Shown here: positions 18,366 through 27,557 of the stretch, in pieces
Layout of the letters: each line of letters starts with the position of its first letter
Numbering within the stretch: the first letter of the stretch is position 1
Assembly (NCBI RefSeq): GCF_001424305.1
Contig: NZ_LMPD01000006.1
Location: 254,490 to 318,489 of the forward strand
Origin: Pedobacter sp. Leaf176
GTDB lineage: Bacteria; Bacteroidota; Bacteroidia; Sphingobacteriales; Sphingobacteriaceae
DNA length: 64,000 nt
Direction of reading: 5' to 3'
Made by a program: the position numbers and the translations under genes
The notes under the pieces: generated by a model
What the model saw: only the letters and a program-made list of their open reading frames with translations
What the model was told of the DNA's origin: nothing
Databases searched by the model: none

Positions 18366-20174
18366 ATGGATAGAAATACCTTTACAGGATTATTCCTGAT
18401 TATGATCATCTTAGGCGGATCATTCTACTTCTTCAGACCAAGTGAAGCAGAACTAAAAAAAGCCAAGGAAACTGAAAGAATAGATTCTCTTAAAAAAGCA
18501 GGTGCTGTGATAGCACCGAAAGATACGGTAATAAAAGCTACACCAACCACGCCGGTTGTTGATTCCCTTGCATTAAAAGGTCCTTTCGGAACTGCAATTA
18601 CCGGTACCGAAGCGAAAACAGTCCTAGAAAACGAAAAATTATTAATAACCTTATCCAATAAAGGCGGTAAAATTTTATCAGTAGAAGTAAAAGGACAAAA
18701 AACTTTTGATGGCAAACCGTTAATTCTTTTCGATGGCGGCACTAACAAATTTGGCTTAAATCTGAATGCAGCAGGTAAAGTTGTCAATACGAATGATTTG
18801 TATTTTACGCCTGTTAAGGCTGGAAGTAAAGTAACCATGCATGCCGATTATGGTACAAATGCATATGTTGAATATACCTATGATTTAAAGGCGCTTAGCA
18901 ATAAAGTTGCTTTCAATATTAATTTAGTAGGCTTGCAACAAGTTATTTCTGGTAACAGCGTTAACTTAAACTGGGAAACGACTTTACTCCAGCAGGAAAA
19001 ATCCATTGAAAGCGAACACCGTTATTCTGCTCCTTATTACAAATATTTAGACGGTGACGTCGACCATTTGAGTGTTTCCAAAGATGAAAAAGAAGAGTTG
19101 ACGAAAGGGAAAATTCAATGGATCTCATTTAAACAACACTTTTTCTCTGCTTCATTAATTGCTAAGCAAGCTTTCGAAAAAGGAAACCTGGAAGTTAAAA
19201 TTCCAACTGCTCCTGGCCAGATTAAATTTTATGCTGCCAATATGCAATTGCCATATGCGCATCAAGCTAACCAGACGTACGAAATGGAATTCTATTTTGG
19301 AACCAATAAGTTTTCAGCGTTGAAAGCGCAAGGTTATGATTTAGAACAGCAGGTAGATATGGGTTACTGGCCATTAAAATACGTTAACCGTTTCATTGTT
19401 CTACCGGTTTTCAACTTCCTTAACGGCTTCGGATGGAATTACGGGTTAATTATTTTTGCCTTGACCATCCTCCTTAAACTAGCTTTATCGCCATTAACAT
19501 ACAAGTCATACCTGTCTATGGCTAAAATGAGGGTTCTTAAACCTGAAATGGATGAAATTAAAGCAAAAGTTGGTGAAGATAACCCGACTCTAGTACAACA
19601 GGAATATTTAAAGCTATATAAAAAGGCTGGTGTAAACCCGTTAGGCGGATGCTTACCGATGGTTTTACAATTGCCATTGGTAATGGCCTTCTTCTTCTTC
19701 TTCCCGAACTTATTTGAGCTGAGGCAGGAAAGTTTCCTTTGGATGAAAGATTTATCAACTTATGACGAGTTCATCCGTTTCGGTGTGAAGATTCCTTTTA
19801 TAGGTGATCACTTAAGTTTGATGTGTGTATTGATGACCATCTCTACATTAATCATGACTTATTTTAACAATCAGGTTTCGGGCGCTACAGGACAAATGAA
19901 GTACATCGGTTACATTATGCCGGTTATCTTCTTAGGGGTATTAAATAGCTATCCGGCAGGTTTGAACTACTATTATTTCTTAGCCAACTTAATGACTTTC
20001 GGACAGCAGTTCCTAATCCGTAAAATGGTTGATGATGATAAAATCCACGCTTTAATTCAACAAAACAAAGCAAGACCTGCTGATGAGAAAAAGAAAAAAT
20101 CTAAATTTCAACAACGTTTAGATGATTATATGCGTCAACAACAGCAGCAGTTGCCTACAAAAGGTAAAAAGTAA
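18366..20174 (+). CDS. yidC: Membrane protein insertase
   Basis: A 602-residue Sec-associated inner-membrane insertase. One N-terminal helix is followed by a large periplasmic domain (residues about 50-340) and a C-terminal block of five helices. NPLGGCLPMVLQLPLVMAFF is the family signature. The tail is lysine-rich and ends QQQQLPTKGKK, typical of a ribosome-binding extension. A strong bidirectional terminator follows. Confidence 0.97.
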   Translation: MDRNTFTGLFLIMIILGGSFYFFRPSEAELKKAKETERIDSLKKAGAVIAPKDTVIKATPTTPVVDSLALKGPFGTAITGTEAKTVLENEKLLITLSNKGGKILSVEVKGQKTFDGKPLILFDGGTNKFGLNLNAAGKVVNTNDLYFTPVKAGSKVTMHADYGTNAYVEYTYDLKALSNKVAFNINLVGLQQVISGNSVNLNWETTLLQQEKSIESEHRYSAPYYKYLDGDVDHLSVSKDEKEELTKGKIQWISFKQHFFSASLIAKQAFEKGNLEVKIPTAPGQIKFYAANMQLPYAHQANQTYEMEFYFGTNKFSALKAQGYDLEQQVDMGYWPLKYVNRFIVLPVFNFLNGFGWNYGLIIFALTILLKLALSPLTYKSYLSMAKMRVLKPEMDEIKAKVGEDNPTLVQQEYLKLYKKAGVNPLGGCLPMVLQLPLVMAFFFFFPNLFELRQESFLWMKDLSTYDEFIRFGVKIPFIGDHLSLMCVLMTISTLIMTYFNNQVSGATGQMKYIGYIMPVIFLGVLNSYPAGLNYYYFLANLMTFGQQFLIRKMVDDDKIHALIQQNKARPADEKKKKSKFQQRLDDYMRQQQQQLPTKGKK

Positions 20175-20194
20175 CGATTGCTTATACAAATAAT

Positions 20195-20231
20195 AAAAAG
20201 GCCTGAATACTCATCATATTCAGGCCTTTTT
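20195..20231. terminator. Bidirectional terminator between yidC and GH130
   Basis: A perfect 15-bp stem: AAAAAGGCCTGAATA at 20195-20209 and its complement at 20217-20231, with a 7-base loop. T-runs occur on both strands. It serves the convergent yidC and GH130 genes. Confidence 0.92.
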
Positions 20232-20242
20232 CTGCTTAGAAA

Positions 20243-21715
20243 TTACTTCCCGTTGTTTTCTAACAACTTATTCAGTAGCAATTCCAAATTGACTGTTGCG
20301 AACGAAGAACTATAATCGGATAAACCATAAGGAATAATTAATTCTCCATTGCTAATAATAGAGCCGCATGAATAAACAACGTTGGGTACATAACCTTCAC
20401 GCTCATCGTTGTTTGGGATAATTAATGGTTCCTTTAAATGTCCGATTTCTTTGCTTGGATCTTCAAGGTCTAATAAACTCACACCTATACAGTAACGCCT
20501 CATTGGCCCTACGCCATGTGTAATTACGACCCACCCTTTGTCGGTTTCTATTGGAGAACCACAATTTCCGATTTGTACCAGATCCCAGTCGAACCTAGGT
20601 TGTTTTAATAGTATCGGGTTTTCCCATACATTTATTTTATCTGAAAACATTAAATAATTATTCCAGCCATCAATACGGCTCATCATGACGTATTTACCTT
20701 TAATCTTTCTGGGAAAAAGTGCCAGGTTTTTATTTTGTGCACCATCCCCATATAATGGGATGACTTTAAACTCATAAAAATCTTCTGTTTGAACCAACTT
20801 AGGAATGATTAGCGAACCGTCAAAAGCTGTGTATGTTGCGTAGTAAACAATTCTCCCGTCTTCTTTAATAAATTTAACGAAACGCGCATCTTCAATTCCC
20901 TTACGTTCGAACTCAGAAATAGGGAAAATTACGCGGTCAGAAATATCAGTATCTTTTGAAAAGGTTATGGTATGATAGGTGTCCGATAGCCAGAGTACTT
21001 TATCATATTCAATTAAACGTTGAGCGTTTTCTTTATGTAACGTCTTGGAATCTTTAATGATGTTACTCAAACTTGTGTATTCAAATTTGTCATCCAGCTT
21101 GGTTTCCATTTCTTCCAGCACGGAAGCATCAATTTGTGCATAAGCCGCTTTTTTCAAGAACATACGTTTTACGTAGATGGCATTTTTTACAACCTCAGCC
21201 TCATCCACATAATTTCCAACAGGCAACACCTGTATGTTATTTTTTGCATCTATTAATGCCCTCCTGAACACAATAGAAGAAATATGTCCTTCGCCGACTG
21301 CTCTAAAGCTAATGATTACCCGCTTTTCGCCTTCTACCAGATCGGTTTGATCGGGATCTTCGATTATACTCGGGTTAAAAAAGGCCGCCGATTCAATTGA
21401 GTATTCATGGGTAAAATAAGCACCTATTAATAAACGCATATAAGAATCTAAACTCTCGTAGTCAACATTAAGCGTAGCAAATTGCTTTTTGAGTTTCTTA
21501 CAGTGGCGATTTAATATTTTGGTAATATTTCTATGGCGCTTAGAATATTCCTGAAGGATTGGTGAAATCAATGAAAAAACTTTATCATCTGAAAATTGAA
21601 GCACTTTCGTTATTACTTGCAAGGCTCTCTCCTCACCATTGAAGAAGAATCTGGCAATAACTCTTTTTGTATCGGGGTTTACTTTTACAGGTTTTCGTTC
21701 TATATGCAGTCTCAT
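20243..21715 (-). CDS. Glycoside hydrolase family 130-like protein
   Basis: A 490-residue protein with an extended helical N-terminal region and a five-bladed propeller of the GH130 type. FVKFIKEDGRIVYYATYTAFDG, KIKGKYVMMSRIDGWNNYLMF and GNCGSPIETDKGWVVITHGVGPMRRY are blade signatures. GH130 enzymes are phosphorylases or hydrolases of beta-mannosides. This long form is common in Bacteroidota, and its substrate is often not assigned. Unlike most genes for secreted glycosidases here, it has no signal peptide, so it is cytoplasmic. Confidence 0.82.
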   Translation of the reverse strand: MRLHIERKPVKVNPDTKRVIARFFFNGEERALQVITKVLQFSDDKVFSLISPILQEYSKRHRNITKILNRHCKKLKKQFATLNVDYESLDSYMRLLIGAYFTHEYSIESAAFFNPSIIEDPDQTDLVEGEKRVIISFRAVGEGHISSIVFRRALIDAKNNIQVLPVGNYVDEAEVVKNAIYVKRMFLKKAAYAQIDASVLEEMETKLDDKFEYTSLSNIIKDSKTLHKENAQRLIEYDKVLWLSDTYHTITFSKDTDISDRVIFPISEFERKGIEDARFVKFIKEDGRIVYYATYTAFDGSLIIPKLVQTEDFYEFKVIPLYGDGAQNKNLALFPRKIKGKYVMMSRIDGWNNYLMFSDKINVWENPILLKQPRFDWDLVQIGNCGSPIETDKGWVVITHGVGPMRRYCIGVSLLDLEDPSKEIGHLKEPLIIPNNDEREGYVPNVVYSCGSIISNGELIIPYGLSDYSSSFATVNLELLLNKLLENNGK

Positions 21716-21839
21716 TTTATAACATTGTTAATGATTAGGCTTAATATTATCTCGTGATATCAATCGTTATAACTAACTAATTTACTTATTAATTGTTTCG
21801 ATCTTTATCTTTTTCACAACACAGGTAAATATTAATATT

Positions 21840-21847
21840 TAACTTTG
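21840..21847 (+). promoter_or_regulatory. -7 promoter element of the GAF kinase gene
   Basis: TAACTTTG matches TAnnTTTG and lies 16 bases before the ATG at 21864. Confidence 0.55.
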
Positions 21848-21863
21848 AATTTCTTTTATCATT

Positions 21864-23045
21864 ATGACTAAAATCAGTTTTCCTGAAAATATTATTCCTG
21901 CTAACGAGGAAAATCGATTTGAAAAATTAACATCATTTGAAATTTTAGATACCCCAGCCGAAAAGGCATTTGATACAATTGCCTCACTGGCAGCTGAAGT
22001 TTTCAATGTACCAATGGCTGGCATCAATTTCATAGCTAAGGAATATGTATTCTTCAAATCTAACATCGGCAATATAGAAAAAAGTAATCTGAGGAAAAAT
22101 AGTTTGTGCTCAATTGCTATGTTAAGTGAAGACGTTACTGTTATCGATGATAAGACAGACGATATCAGGTTAAATAACTATAACGATGAAGTCAGGTTTT
22201 ACGCTGCTGCACCACTCTTAACCGACGATGGATACGCTTTGGGTACATTATGCGTATCGGATGTTGTTCCGCACAATCCTGATAGCAGGCAGTTAACGAT
22301 TTTAAAATCATTGGCGACTATGGTAATGGATAAGCTTGAAACCAGAATTTCCATTCGAAAAACCTTGCAGGCCCAAGATGACAGGCTGCATGTGCTCGTG
22401 CACGATTTAAAGAATCCGATGACTACCATATCCCTTCAATCTGAATTAATGAGCAGGATAACTGGAGTTGATGAAAAAATTACGTTAATTGCAGGGAAAA
22501 TTAATGCGCAATCTAAAAGTATCATCGATAAACTCAACCATATACTTTCATCGGCAAAAAGCGTAAAAGGTACTTATAAACTTCAGAAGGAAAAGCTGAA
22601 TATTATTGATGTTTTTAATGAAATAAAAAATATTACCTCGCTTTCTGCTAAGAAGAAATTACAAACCGTTCTGATCGATATCAAACAAAACATCGAAATC
22701 TATTCAGAAAAAGGAAAATTTATTGAAATTTTTAAACAGCTTATCGGCAACGCCATTAAGTTTTCTAACTATGGTACTGAAATCAAAGTTTTGGTGTTTA
22801 AAAATAGCGAAACAATAACCATTGCAGTTAAAGATAGTGGAATTGGGTTAAACGAGGCAGACCTTGAGCAGGTTTTTACGAAATTTGCTGTTATGAGTTC
22901 TTATGCCACAGATAACGAGAACGCAAATGGTTTGGGCTTAGCATTAGTTAAAATGCTGGTCGATCTGCACAAAGGAAAAATATGGGCAGAAAGTGACGGA
23001 AAAAACCAGGGCAGCACTTTCTATGTCGAATTGCCTATTAAATAA
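21864..23045 (+). CDS. GAF-domain sensor histidine kinase
   Basis: A 393-residue soluble kinase. Residues about 15-160 form a GAF domain (FDTIASLAAEVFNVPMAGINFI, then FYAAAPL and YALGTLCVSD). The phosphoacceptor is His in HDLKNPMTTISLQ. ATPase boxes are LIGNAIKFSNYG (N), DSGIGLNEADLEQVF (G1) and GLGLALVKMLV (G2). No membrane segment is present, so it senses a cytoplasmic signal or ligand. No response regulator adjoins it. Confidence 0.9.
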   Translation: MTKISFPENIIPANEENRFEKLTSFEILDTPAEKAFDTIASLAAEVFNVPMAGINFIAKEYVFFKSNIGNIEKSNLRKNSLCSIAMLSEDVTVIDDKTDDIRLNNYNDEVRFYAAAPLLTDDGYALGTLCVSDVVPHNPDSRQLTILKSLATMVMDKLETRISIRKTLQAQDDRLHVLVHDLKNPMTTISLQSELMSRITGVDEKITLIAGKINAQSKSIIDKLNHILSSAKSVKGTYKLQKEKLNIIDVFNEIKNITSLSAKKKLQTVLIDIKQNIEIYSEKGKFIEIFKQLIGNAIKFSNYGTEIKVLVFKNSETITIAVKDSGIGLNEADLEQVFTKFAVMSSYATDNENANGLGLALVKMLVDLHKGKIWAESDGKNQGSTFYVELPIK

Positions 23046-23052
23046 ATGATTA

Positions 23053-24135
23053 TTAAAGCAAATCTTCAAGTTTCATTTCTTCAAGTACAAATCTTTCAGA
23101 CATGTCCCCATTTTTATAAGACCATTTTATTAACCTGATTAAGCTCGATTCAATTTCTATTCCGGTTATATCTCCATCACTAAAGCAGCAACAACCTGAG
23201 TTGAAATAGGCAGATTTATATTTATTTATAACAGGCGGCTCTTCGCCTTTCGCAGCCAATTTATGCAATTCTAAAGTTAAGTTATCGACCTCAATCGTAT
23301 TTTTTTCACCAACAGCCTTTTTTAATTTTACGTACAGGCGTTCCAGATAGGTCAGAGATGCGAAAACGGGCTGGTGCGTATGTCCTGTAATTAAAGCAAC
23401 CCCATTCTGATTCTGAACCCAATCATACATTAATATATTGTGTTCCGTTTTTAGCTGATTATTATAAGCGGGTGTGTTCAGGTTTATTCTTAAGTAGGCT
23501 TGCAGAGGAGCCCATATCGTACTCACAAACCATTTGCTGAACCAATTTCCATCACTTTGTAGATCGCCCTGGTGGCCATGCGTTAAAAAAACATCTAACT
23601 TTTTTCCATTTAAATTAAAACGGAGAATTGCACCCTCATAAATACGAATTACTTCTCCGTATATCCTCTTTAAGTTAAATTGAGATAAGGGATCGTTATC
23701 CCAGTATAAATCGTGATTTCCGAATATTTTAGTAAAAGCTTTTCGTTTTATAAATGTTTTTTCCGCTTCAAAAGTTGCCTTGTTATGTTTGATAACTGAT
23801 TCGAGTAAATTTTCCCAAAGCTCTTCACTATCGCCCAGATTTACATAGATAAACTGCCTTGCTTCATAGTACTCAAGTGCCTTCAAATAGTTTTTTTCCG
23901 CTAAAGCGAAGTCATCCGAAAAATCCCTGCCCCCTTTATGTTGATCAGATAGAACAATAATTTTATGCCCTTCGTTAAGTTCATAAATTTCACCTCTTTT
24001 ACCCGGATGAGAATTTATATTGTCATAAAGTTTCGACAAGGCTTCATGGATGCGCGCTCTGTCTGGCCTGGAGCCAAATTTGTTCGACATCCTGATGATC
24101 CAGGCGTTAAGTAATTTCTGTAAAAGTCTTCTCAT
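23053..24135 (-). CDS. Metallophosphoesterase, calcineurin-like
   Basis: A 360-residue cytoplasmic dimetal phosphoesterase. Motifs in order: SDQHKGG (D-x-H), LGDSEE (GD-x-x), GNHDLYWD, HGHQGD and GHTHQPVF. The frame is open to 24180, but a perfect -7 element lies at 24165-24172, so I place the start at the ATG at 24135 (MRRLLQK). The third metal-ligand block is normal. Substrate unknown; UDP-diacylglucosamine hydrolase or nucleotidase roles are not supported by any extra motif. Confidence 0.85.
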   Translation of the reverse strand: MRRLLQKLLNAWIIRMSNKFGSRPDRARIHEALSKLYDNINSHPGKRGEIYELNEGHKIIVLSDQHKGGRDFSDDFALAEKNYLKALEYYEARQFIYVNLGDSEELWENLLESVIKHNKATFEAEKTFIKRKAFTKIFGNHDLYWDNDPLSQFNLKRIYGEVIRIYEGAILRFNLNGKKLDVFLTHGHQGDLQSDGNWFSKWFVSTIWAPLQAYLRINLNTPAYNNQLKTEHNILMYDWVQNQNGVALITGHTHQPVFASLTYLERLYVKLKKAVGEKNTIEVDNLTLELHKLAAKGEEPPVINKYKSAYFNSGCCCFSDGDITGIEIESSLIRLIKWSYKNGDMSERFVLEEMKLEDLL

Positions 24136-24164
24136 TTCGAAAGCGTTATCAATAGCAATCTTAA

Positions 24165-24172
24165 CAAAAATA
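24165..24172 (-). promoter_or_regulatory. -7 promoter element of the metallophosphoesterase gene
   Basis: The minus strand reads TATTTTTG, matching TAnnTTTG. It supports the downstream start at 24135 over one at 24180. Confidence 0.55.
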
Positions 24173-24381
24173 AAATACATTAGTTTAGTGACAATAAGCG
24201 TCCGTCTAATTTATATGATCAAAATGTTCATTACTCATTTTTTGACAGAAAAATTAATGTTCTATTGATTTCAAGCGTAAATCGATTGTTTAATGATGGT
24301 ATCAAAGAGCACAAACACATTGTTAGATAATCGTATTATTTTATTTCTTCTGAATGCACTAATAATCTTTAAAATATTTAC

Positions 24382-24389
24382 TAAATTTG
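24382..24389 (+). promoter_or_regulatory. -7 element just before the DUF763 start
   Basis: TAAATTTG matches TAnnTTTG, 6 bases before the inferred TTG start. A transcript from it would have essentially no leader. Confidence 0.4.
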
Positions 24390-24395
24390 TTAGTA

Positions 24396-25592
24396 TTGAA
24401 ACGATCAGGAAGCGCAGATTTACCATTACATTATGGCCATGTACCGCCCTGGCTTGCCGAGCGTATGGCCAAACTTGGTCTGGCAATTACTGAATCCATC
24501 TTAGCAGAATATGGCAAGGCTGAAGTTATCAGACGGCTAAGTAATCCATTCTGGTTTCAGAGCCTGGGAGCGGTTATGGGGATGGACTGGCATTCTTCGG
24601 GTATTACAACATCTGTAATGGGTGCCTTGAAAAAATCCATAAATCCCTTGTCTAAAGAGTTGGGCATATACATCTGCGGAGGAAAGGGAAAGCATAGCCG
24701 TGAAACACCTGCCGAACTTCTAAGAGTTGCTGATAGAACGGGTTTAAACGGAAATGAACTGGTTCGTGCCAGTAAATTGAGTGCCAAGGTTGATAATACT
24801 GCGATCCAGGATGGTTTCCAGCTTTACCTGCACAGTTTTAGTTTGAGCAGTGAGGGTGACTGGGCTGTTGTTCAGCAAGGAATGAGCAACTCTAGTTCAA
24901 CCGCGCGGAGGTACCATTGGCATTCAGAAAACCTTAAATCATTTGTTGAAGAACCGCATACCGGTATCTGCGGCATCAACCAGGGAAAAATTCTAAATTT
25001 AACAGCTAACGACGCTTCAACAACGAGGGCAAGCATGTTAGCGATTACTGATGAAAGGCCAAATCAAATGATTGCAGAAATACAAAAACTAGTTATGCCT
25101 GCGCACCATGATTTAAAAGCGAAAGATGTGGACTTAAAGCGACTGGGCAGTATTTTGTGGCTGGCTCAGGAAAAAAAACCATCGGATTTTGAAGAACTCT
25201 TAATGCTGGAAGGTATGGGTCCGAGAACATTGCAATCCATGGCTTTAGTAAGCGAAGTTATTTACGGAACGCCTTCTCGCTTTAGTGATCCGGCAAGGTT
25301 TTCTTTTGCTAACGGAGGAAAAGATGGTCATCCTTTTCCAGTTCCCGTAAATGTTTATGACGAAACCATAAGGGTTTTGCAGAAGGCAATTGATATGGCA
25401 AAAATCGGAAATAGCGATAAACAGCAAGCAATAAAATCCCTCCATCAGATTTCAAAAAATGCGGAACAGAATTTTACCCCAAACATGGATTTTAATAAAG
25501 TTATAGAAAAAGAGCGATCAGATAGCTGGAAATACGGTGGAAGGACAGTCTTTGGAATTCAGAAGTCAGAAATACAAATGAAGCTGTTTTAA
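24396..25592 (+). CDS. DUF763 domain protein
   Basis: A 398-residue protein of the DUF763 family. The conserved N-terminus KRSGSADLPLHYGHVPPWL appears right after the TTG at 24396, so I choose that start. MLEGMGPRTLQSMALVSEVIYG and DPARFSFANGGKDGHPFPVPV are the conserved core: a helix-hairpin-helix-like stretch and an acidic metal-site-like block. Family members occur across bacteria and archaea and are suspected nucleic-acid enzymes. The reaction is not established. Confidence 0.85.
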   Translation: MKRSGSADLPLHYGHVPPWLAERMAKLGLAITESILAEYGKAEVIRRLSNPFWFQSLGAVMGMDWHSSGITTSVMGALKKSINPLSKELGIYICGGKGKHSRETPAELLRVADRTGLNGNELVRASKLSAKVDNTAIQDGFQLYLHSFSLSSEGDWAVVQQGMSNSSSTARRYHWHSENLKSFVEEPHTGICGINQGKILNLTANDASTTRASMLAITDERPNQMIAEIQKLVMPAHHDLKAKDVDLKRLGSILWLAQEKKPSDFEELLMLEGMGPRTLQSMALVSEVIYGTPSRFSDPARFSFANGGKDGHPFPVPVNVYDETIRVLQKAIDMAKIGNSDKQQAIKSLHQISKNAEQNFTPNMDFNKVIEKERSDSWKYGGRTVFGIQKSEIQMKLF

Positions 25593-26029
25593 TACTGCTA
25601 TAATCGTCAATTGCGGTTTGTTTACAGAGCTAAGAGTTTGTTACAGACAACCATTAGAACATGACTCACTGGTAACAGGCCAGGTTATAAGGGCTTTATT
25701 TCTAGGAGGCATCAGCGTTTAAATACTTTCCCATCAAATCCATATTCTTTAAACCTTTTGAGTTCTTATTTTGGATTTAGATTCTATTATTAACACCTTA
25801 AACAAATATTACCAGTGCTGCCTATTGACTGCTAAAACATCGCAAGCTCAAGCCTTTTCGTTAACAATTCATTGTTGTTAATTGTGCTAGAATGCATTAA
25901 ACCAAAGGTTCTTCCGCATTCTAACACAAATTTATTGAAGATATGTATGACTGACGCAGTTCATTTTATAAGCTCAATCACATCATTTTATTAAGCGTAA
26001 TAAAATAACAGGACTAAACACGCAAATAA
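25593..26029. other. Intergenic region without a recognisable gene
   Basis: I see no supported gene, terminator or promoter in these 437 bases. TTAAC-like words occur near 25790 and 25860 but not at the 11-bp spacing found elsewhere. Confidence 0.55.
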
Positions 26030-26542
26030 CTAATGTTTTCCCTTGCCATTGCCCTGGTGATTTCCTTTCCAATTGCCTTTAACCTGTTGCGCTTTCATTG
26101 GCTTTACTTTTTGATGAGAAACAGATTTCCTGAAATTTGAATTTCCTTTGGCGGCCGTATATTTTTTGTTTTTTCCAATTACTGACTGACCATGATTTCC
26201 CTTATACTTGGCGTACTTTACCTTATGTGCTTTGAAGGACATGTATGGTGAGGGCGAATTTATGACCACTTTGTAGCCATTGTACAAATTATAGCCTTTA
26301 TATTTGGGTGGCAGCGCTGTTGTAAAAAGCCAGCCATTGTTGCCCATGTAAATAAATTGCTTTTTAGGAACGTAATAGTAACTTTCAATATCGGGCAGGT
26401 AATAATAATCTACATAGTCATAGCCGGATGGACCCCATGATGGTTGCGAACCAATATTGACATTTACATCAACTTGCGCTTTTGATTCAAAATGAATGCT
26501 GAAAGCTAATGCAAGCAGCAACATAAATAATAACTTTTTCAT
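26030..26542 (-). CDS. Basic secreted protein, Tyr/Lys/Gly-rich
   Basis: A 170-residue exported protein. The N-terminus has a signal peptide (LLFMLLLALAFSIHFESKAQ). The mature part is first aromatic, with a run of Tyr in YDYVDYYYLPDIESYYYVPKK, then strongly basic with repeated KGN, and it ends GNHQGNGKGKH. I do not recognise a named family. It follows the DUF4382 lipoprotein gene after 21 bases, so both are probably transcribed from the divergent promoter at 27394-27401. A surface or nucleic-acid-binding coat role is speculative. Confidence 0.72.
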   Translation of the reverse strand: MKKLLFMLLLALAFSIHFESKAQVDVNVNIGSQPSWGPSGYDYVDYYYLPDIESYYYVPKKQFIYMGNNGWLFTTALPPKYKGYNLYNGYKVVINSPSPYMSFKAHKVKYAKYKGNHGQSVIGKNKKYTAAKGNSNFRKSVSHQKVKPMKAQQVKGNWKGNHQGNGKGKH

Positions 26543-26563
26543 ATAGTAAGTTTAAGGGTTAAA

Positions 26564-27361
26564 TTAATTTTGTCTTAGGGTAATGGTTCCTAGTGCTGTA
26601 TTTTGCCCCAGCGAAACCTTAACCGAATTAATTGTGCTATCTCTATAGCCGGCAAGCGGAGCGAATTTCACCGAATAAGTTCCGGCTGATAAACCGCCTA
26701 CAGTAAACCTGCCTGTCAGCGGATCTGCGATAGTCCCAACTGTATCTGTTCCGGCAATAACCAGAACTTCAGGATGACTTGCGAGCGGTAACACGGTGCC
26801 CGAAACCAAACCGGTGGTTGCTGTAGCGATGCCACGCACTACAGGCTTCAACAAATATTTTCCATTTCCGGTACTTACGATGGATTTTGCGGCGTCGAAA
26901 TCTAAAAGCAGCGTATATGCAGCGCCATCAACCAAATTTGGATTCGCACTTAGCTTTACTTTCCAGCCCGATGTTTGCGCACTTGGTGTTTTAAGCTCTT
27001 GCGAAACACCATTAACAACAATGGTATTGCCCGTTTCATTTAATACCAATCTGATTTCCGTTATTTCTCCTGTAGGCATCTCGCCTGAAGCAACTAAAAT
27101 ATCAGGGTTGCTGGTTCCGATCCTAAAATCAAGGATATTGAATACACCGACTGTAGATGCGAATGCATAAGGCTTGCCCCCTGATACCAATACAATTTCT
27201 TTTACGCTCAGATTGATTTTATCGAAATCGCCCGGTGCATCAGTCATTTTAATCTGAACTTTAGTCGTGCCGTCACTTGTTTCGTTTTTCTTACATGCGG
27301 TAAATGCTACACTGGCGAGCAATAACGCCGAAAAGATGGTATAGACAAATTTTGTTTTCAT
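26564..27361 (-). CDS. DUF4382 lipoprotein
   Basis: A 265-residue lipoprotein. The signal ends in a lipobox at SVAFTACKKNET. Residues about 30-150 form a DUF4382 domain (VQIKMTDAPGDFDKINLSVKEI). The C-terminal 90 residues resemble a carboxypeptidase-regulatory-like beta-sandwich (GTIADPLTGRFTVGGLSAGTYSVKF). Such proteins sit on the outer or inner membrane. The gene is first of a two-gene operon divergent from the 27558 operon, with shared control sites between them. Confidence 0.85.
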   Translation of the reverse strand: MKTKFVYTIFSALLLASVAFTACKKNETSDGTTKVQIKMTDAPGDFDKINLSVKEIVLVSGGKPYAFASTVGVFNILDFRIGTSNPDILVASGEMPTGEITEIRLVLNETGNTIVVNGVSQELKTPSAQTSGWKVKLSANPNLVDGAAYTLLLDFDAAKSIVSTGNGKYLLKPVVRGIATATTGLVSGTVLPLASHPEVLVIAGTDTVGTIADPLTGRFTVGGLSAGTYSVKFAPLAGYRDSTINSVKVSLGQNTALGTITLRQN

Positions 27362-27393
27362 AATGAGTAGATTTTATTTTTTTATTAACGCAC

Positions 27394-27401
27394 CAAAGTT
27401 G
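27394..27401 (-). promoter_or_regulatory. -7 element of the DUF4382 operon
   Basis: The minus strand reads CAACTTTG, one mismatch to TAnnTTTG. It lies exactly 7 bases from the nearest operator repeat, mirroring the plus-strand promoter on the other side. Confidence 0.5.
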
Positions 27402-27408
27402 TAAGCCG

Positions 27409-27463
27409 AAGATGAAACCAACATGAAATTTTTAATTTATTTTTTTCATCTTATTTTCATGTT
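27409..27463. promoter_or_regulatory. Divergent operator: two pairs of 11-bp-spaced direct repeats
   Basis: AAGATGAAA at 27409-27417 and AACATGAAA at 27420-27428 form a tandem pair with an 11-bp period. TTTCATCTT at 27444-27452 and TTTCATGTT at 27455-27463 form the same pair on the other strand. In the reading direction of each promoter, both pairs are TTTCAT(C/G)TT-N2-TTTCAT(C/G)TT, then 7 bases, then a -7 element. Direct repeats at one helical turn are typical of OmpR-family regulators, and one is encoded at 28706. The site takes the place of a -33 element. Confidence 0.7.
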
Positions 27464-27470
27464 GCTCATT

Positions 27471-27478
27471 TAGATTTG
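27471..27478 (+). promoter_or_regulatory. -7 element of the two-component operon
   Basis: TAGATTTG is an exact TAnnTTTG match, 7 bases after the operator. A start near 27485 would give a leader of about 73 bases. Confidence 0.6.
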
Positions 27479-27514
27479 AATTATAGATTGTTCAATTATT
27501 GAATGGTTTTAGGT

Positions 27515-27550
27515 AAAGTTTGCCTCGTATGAGGTAAACTTTTTTTATAT
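27515..27550 (+). terminator. Terminator-like hairpin in the leader of the 27558 operon
   Basis: AAAGTTTGCCTC at 27515-27526 pairs with GAGGTAAACTTT at 27531-27542 (one G-U pair) around a 4-base loop, followed by TTTT. It ends 8 bases before the first gene. No plus-strand gene lies close upstream, so it is a leader hairpin, possibly an attenuator. A 9-codon frame, 27503-27532, runs into it. Confidence 0.6.
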
Positions 27551-27557
27551 TTATCGG

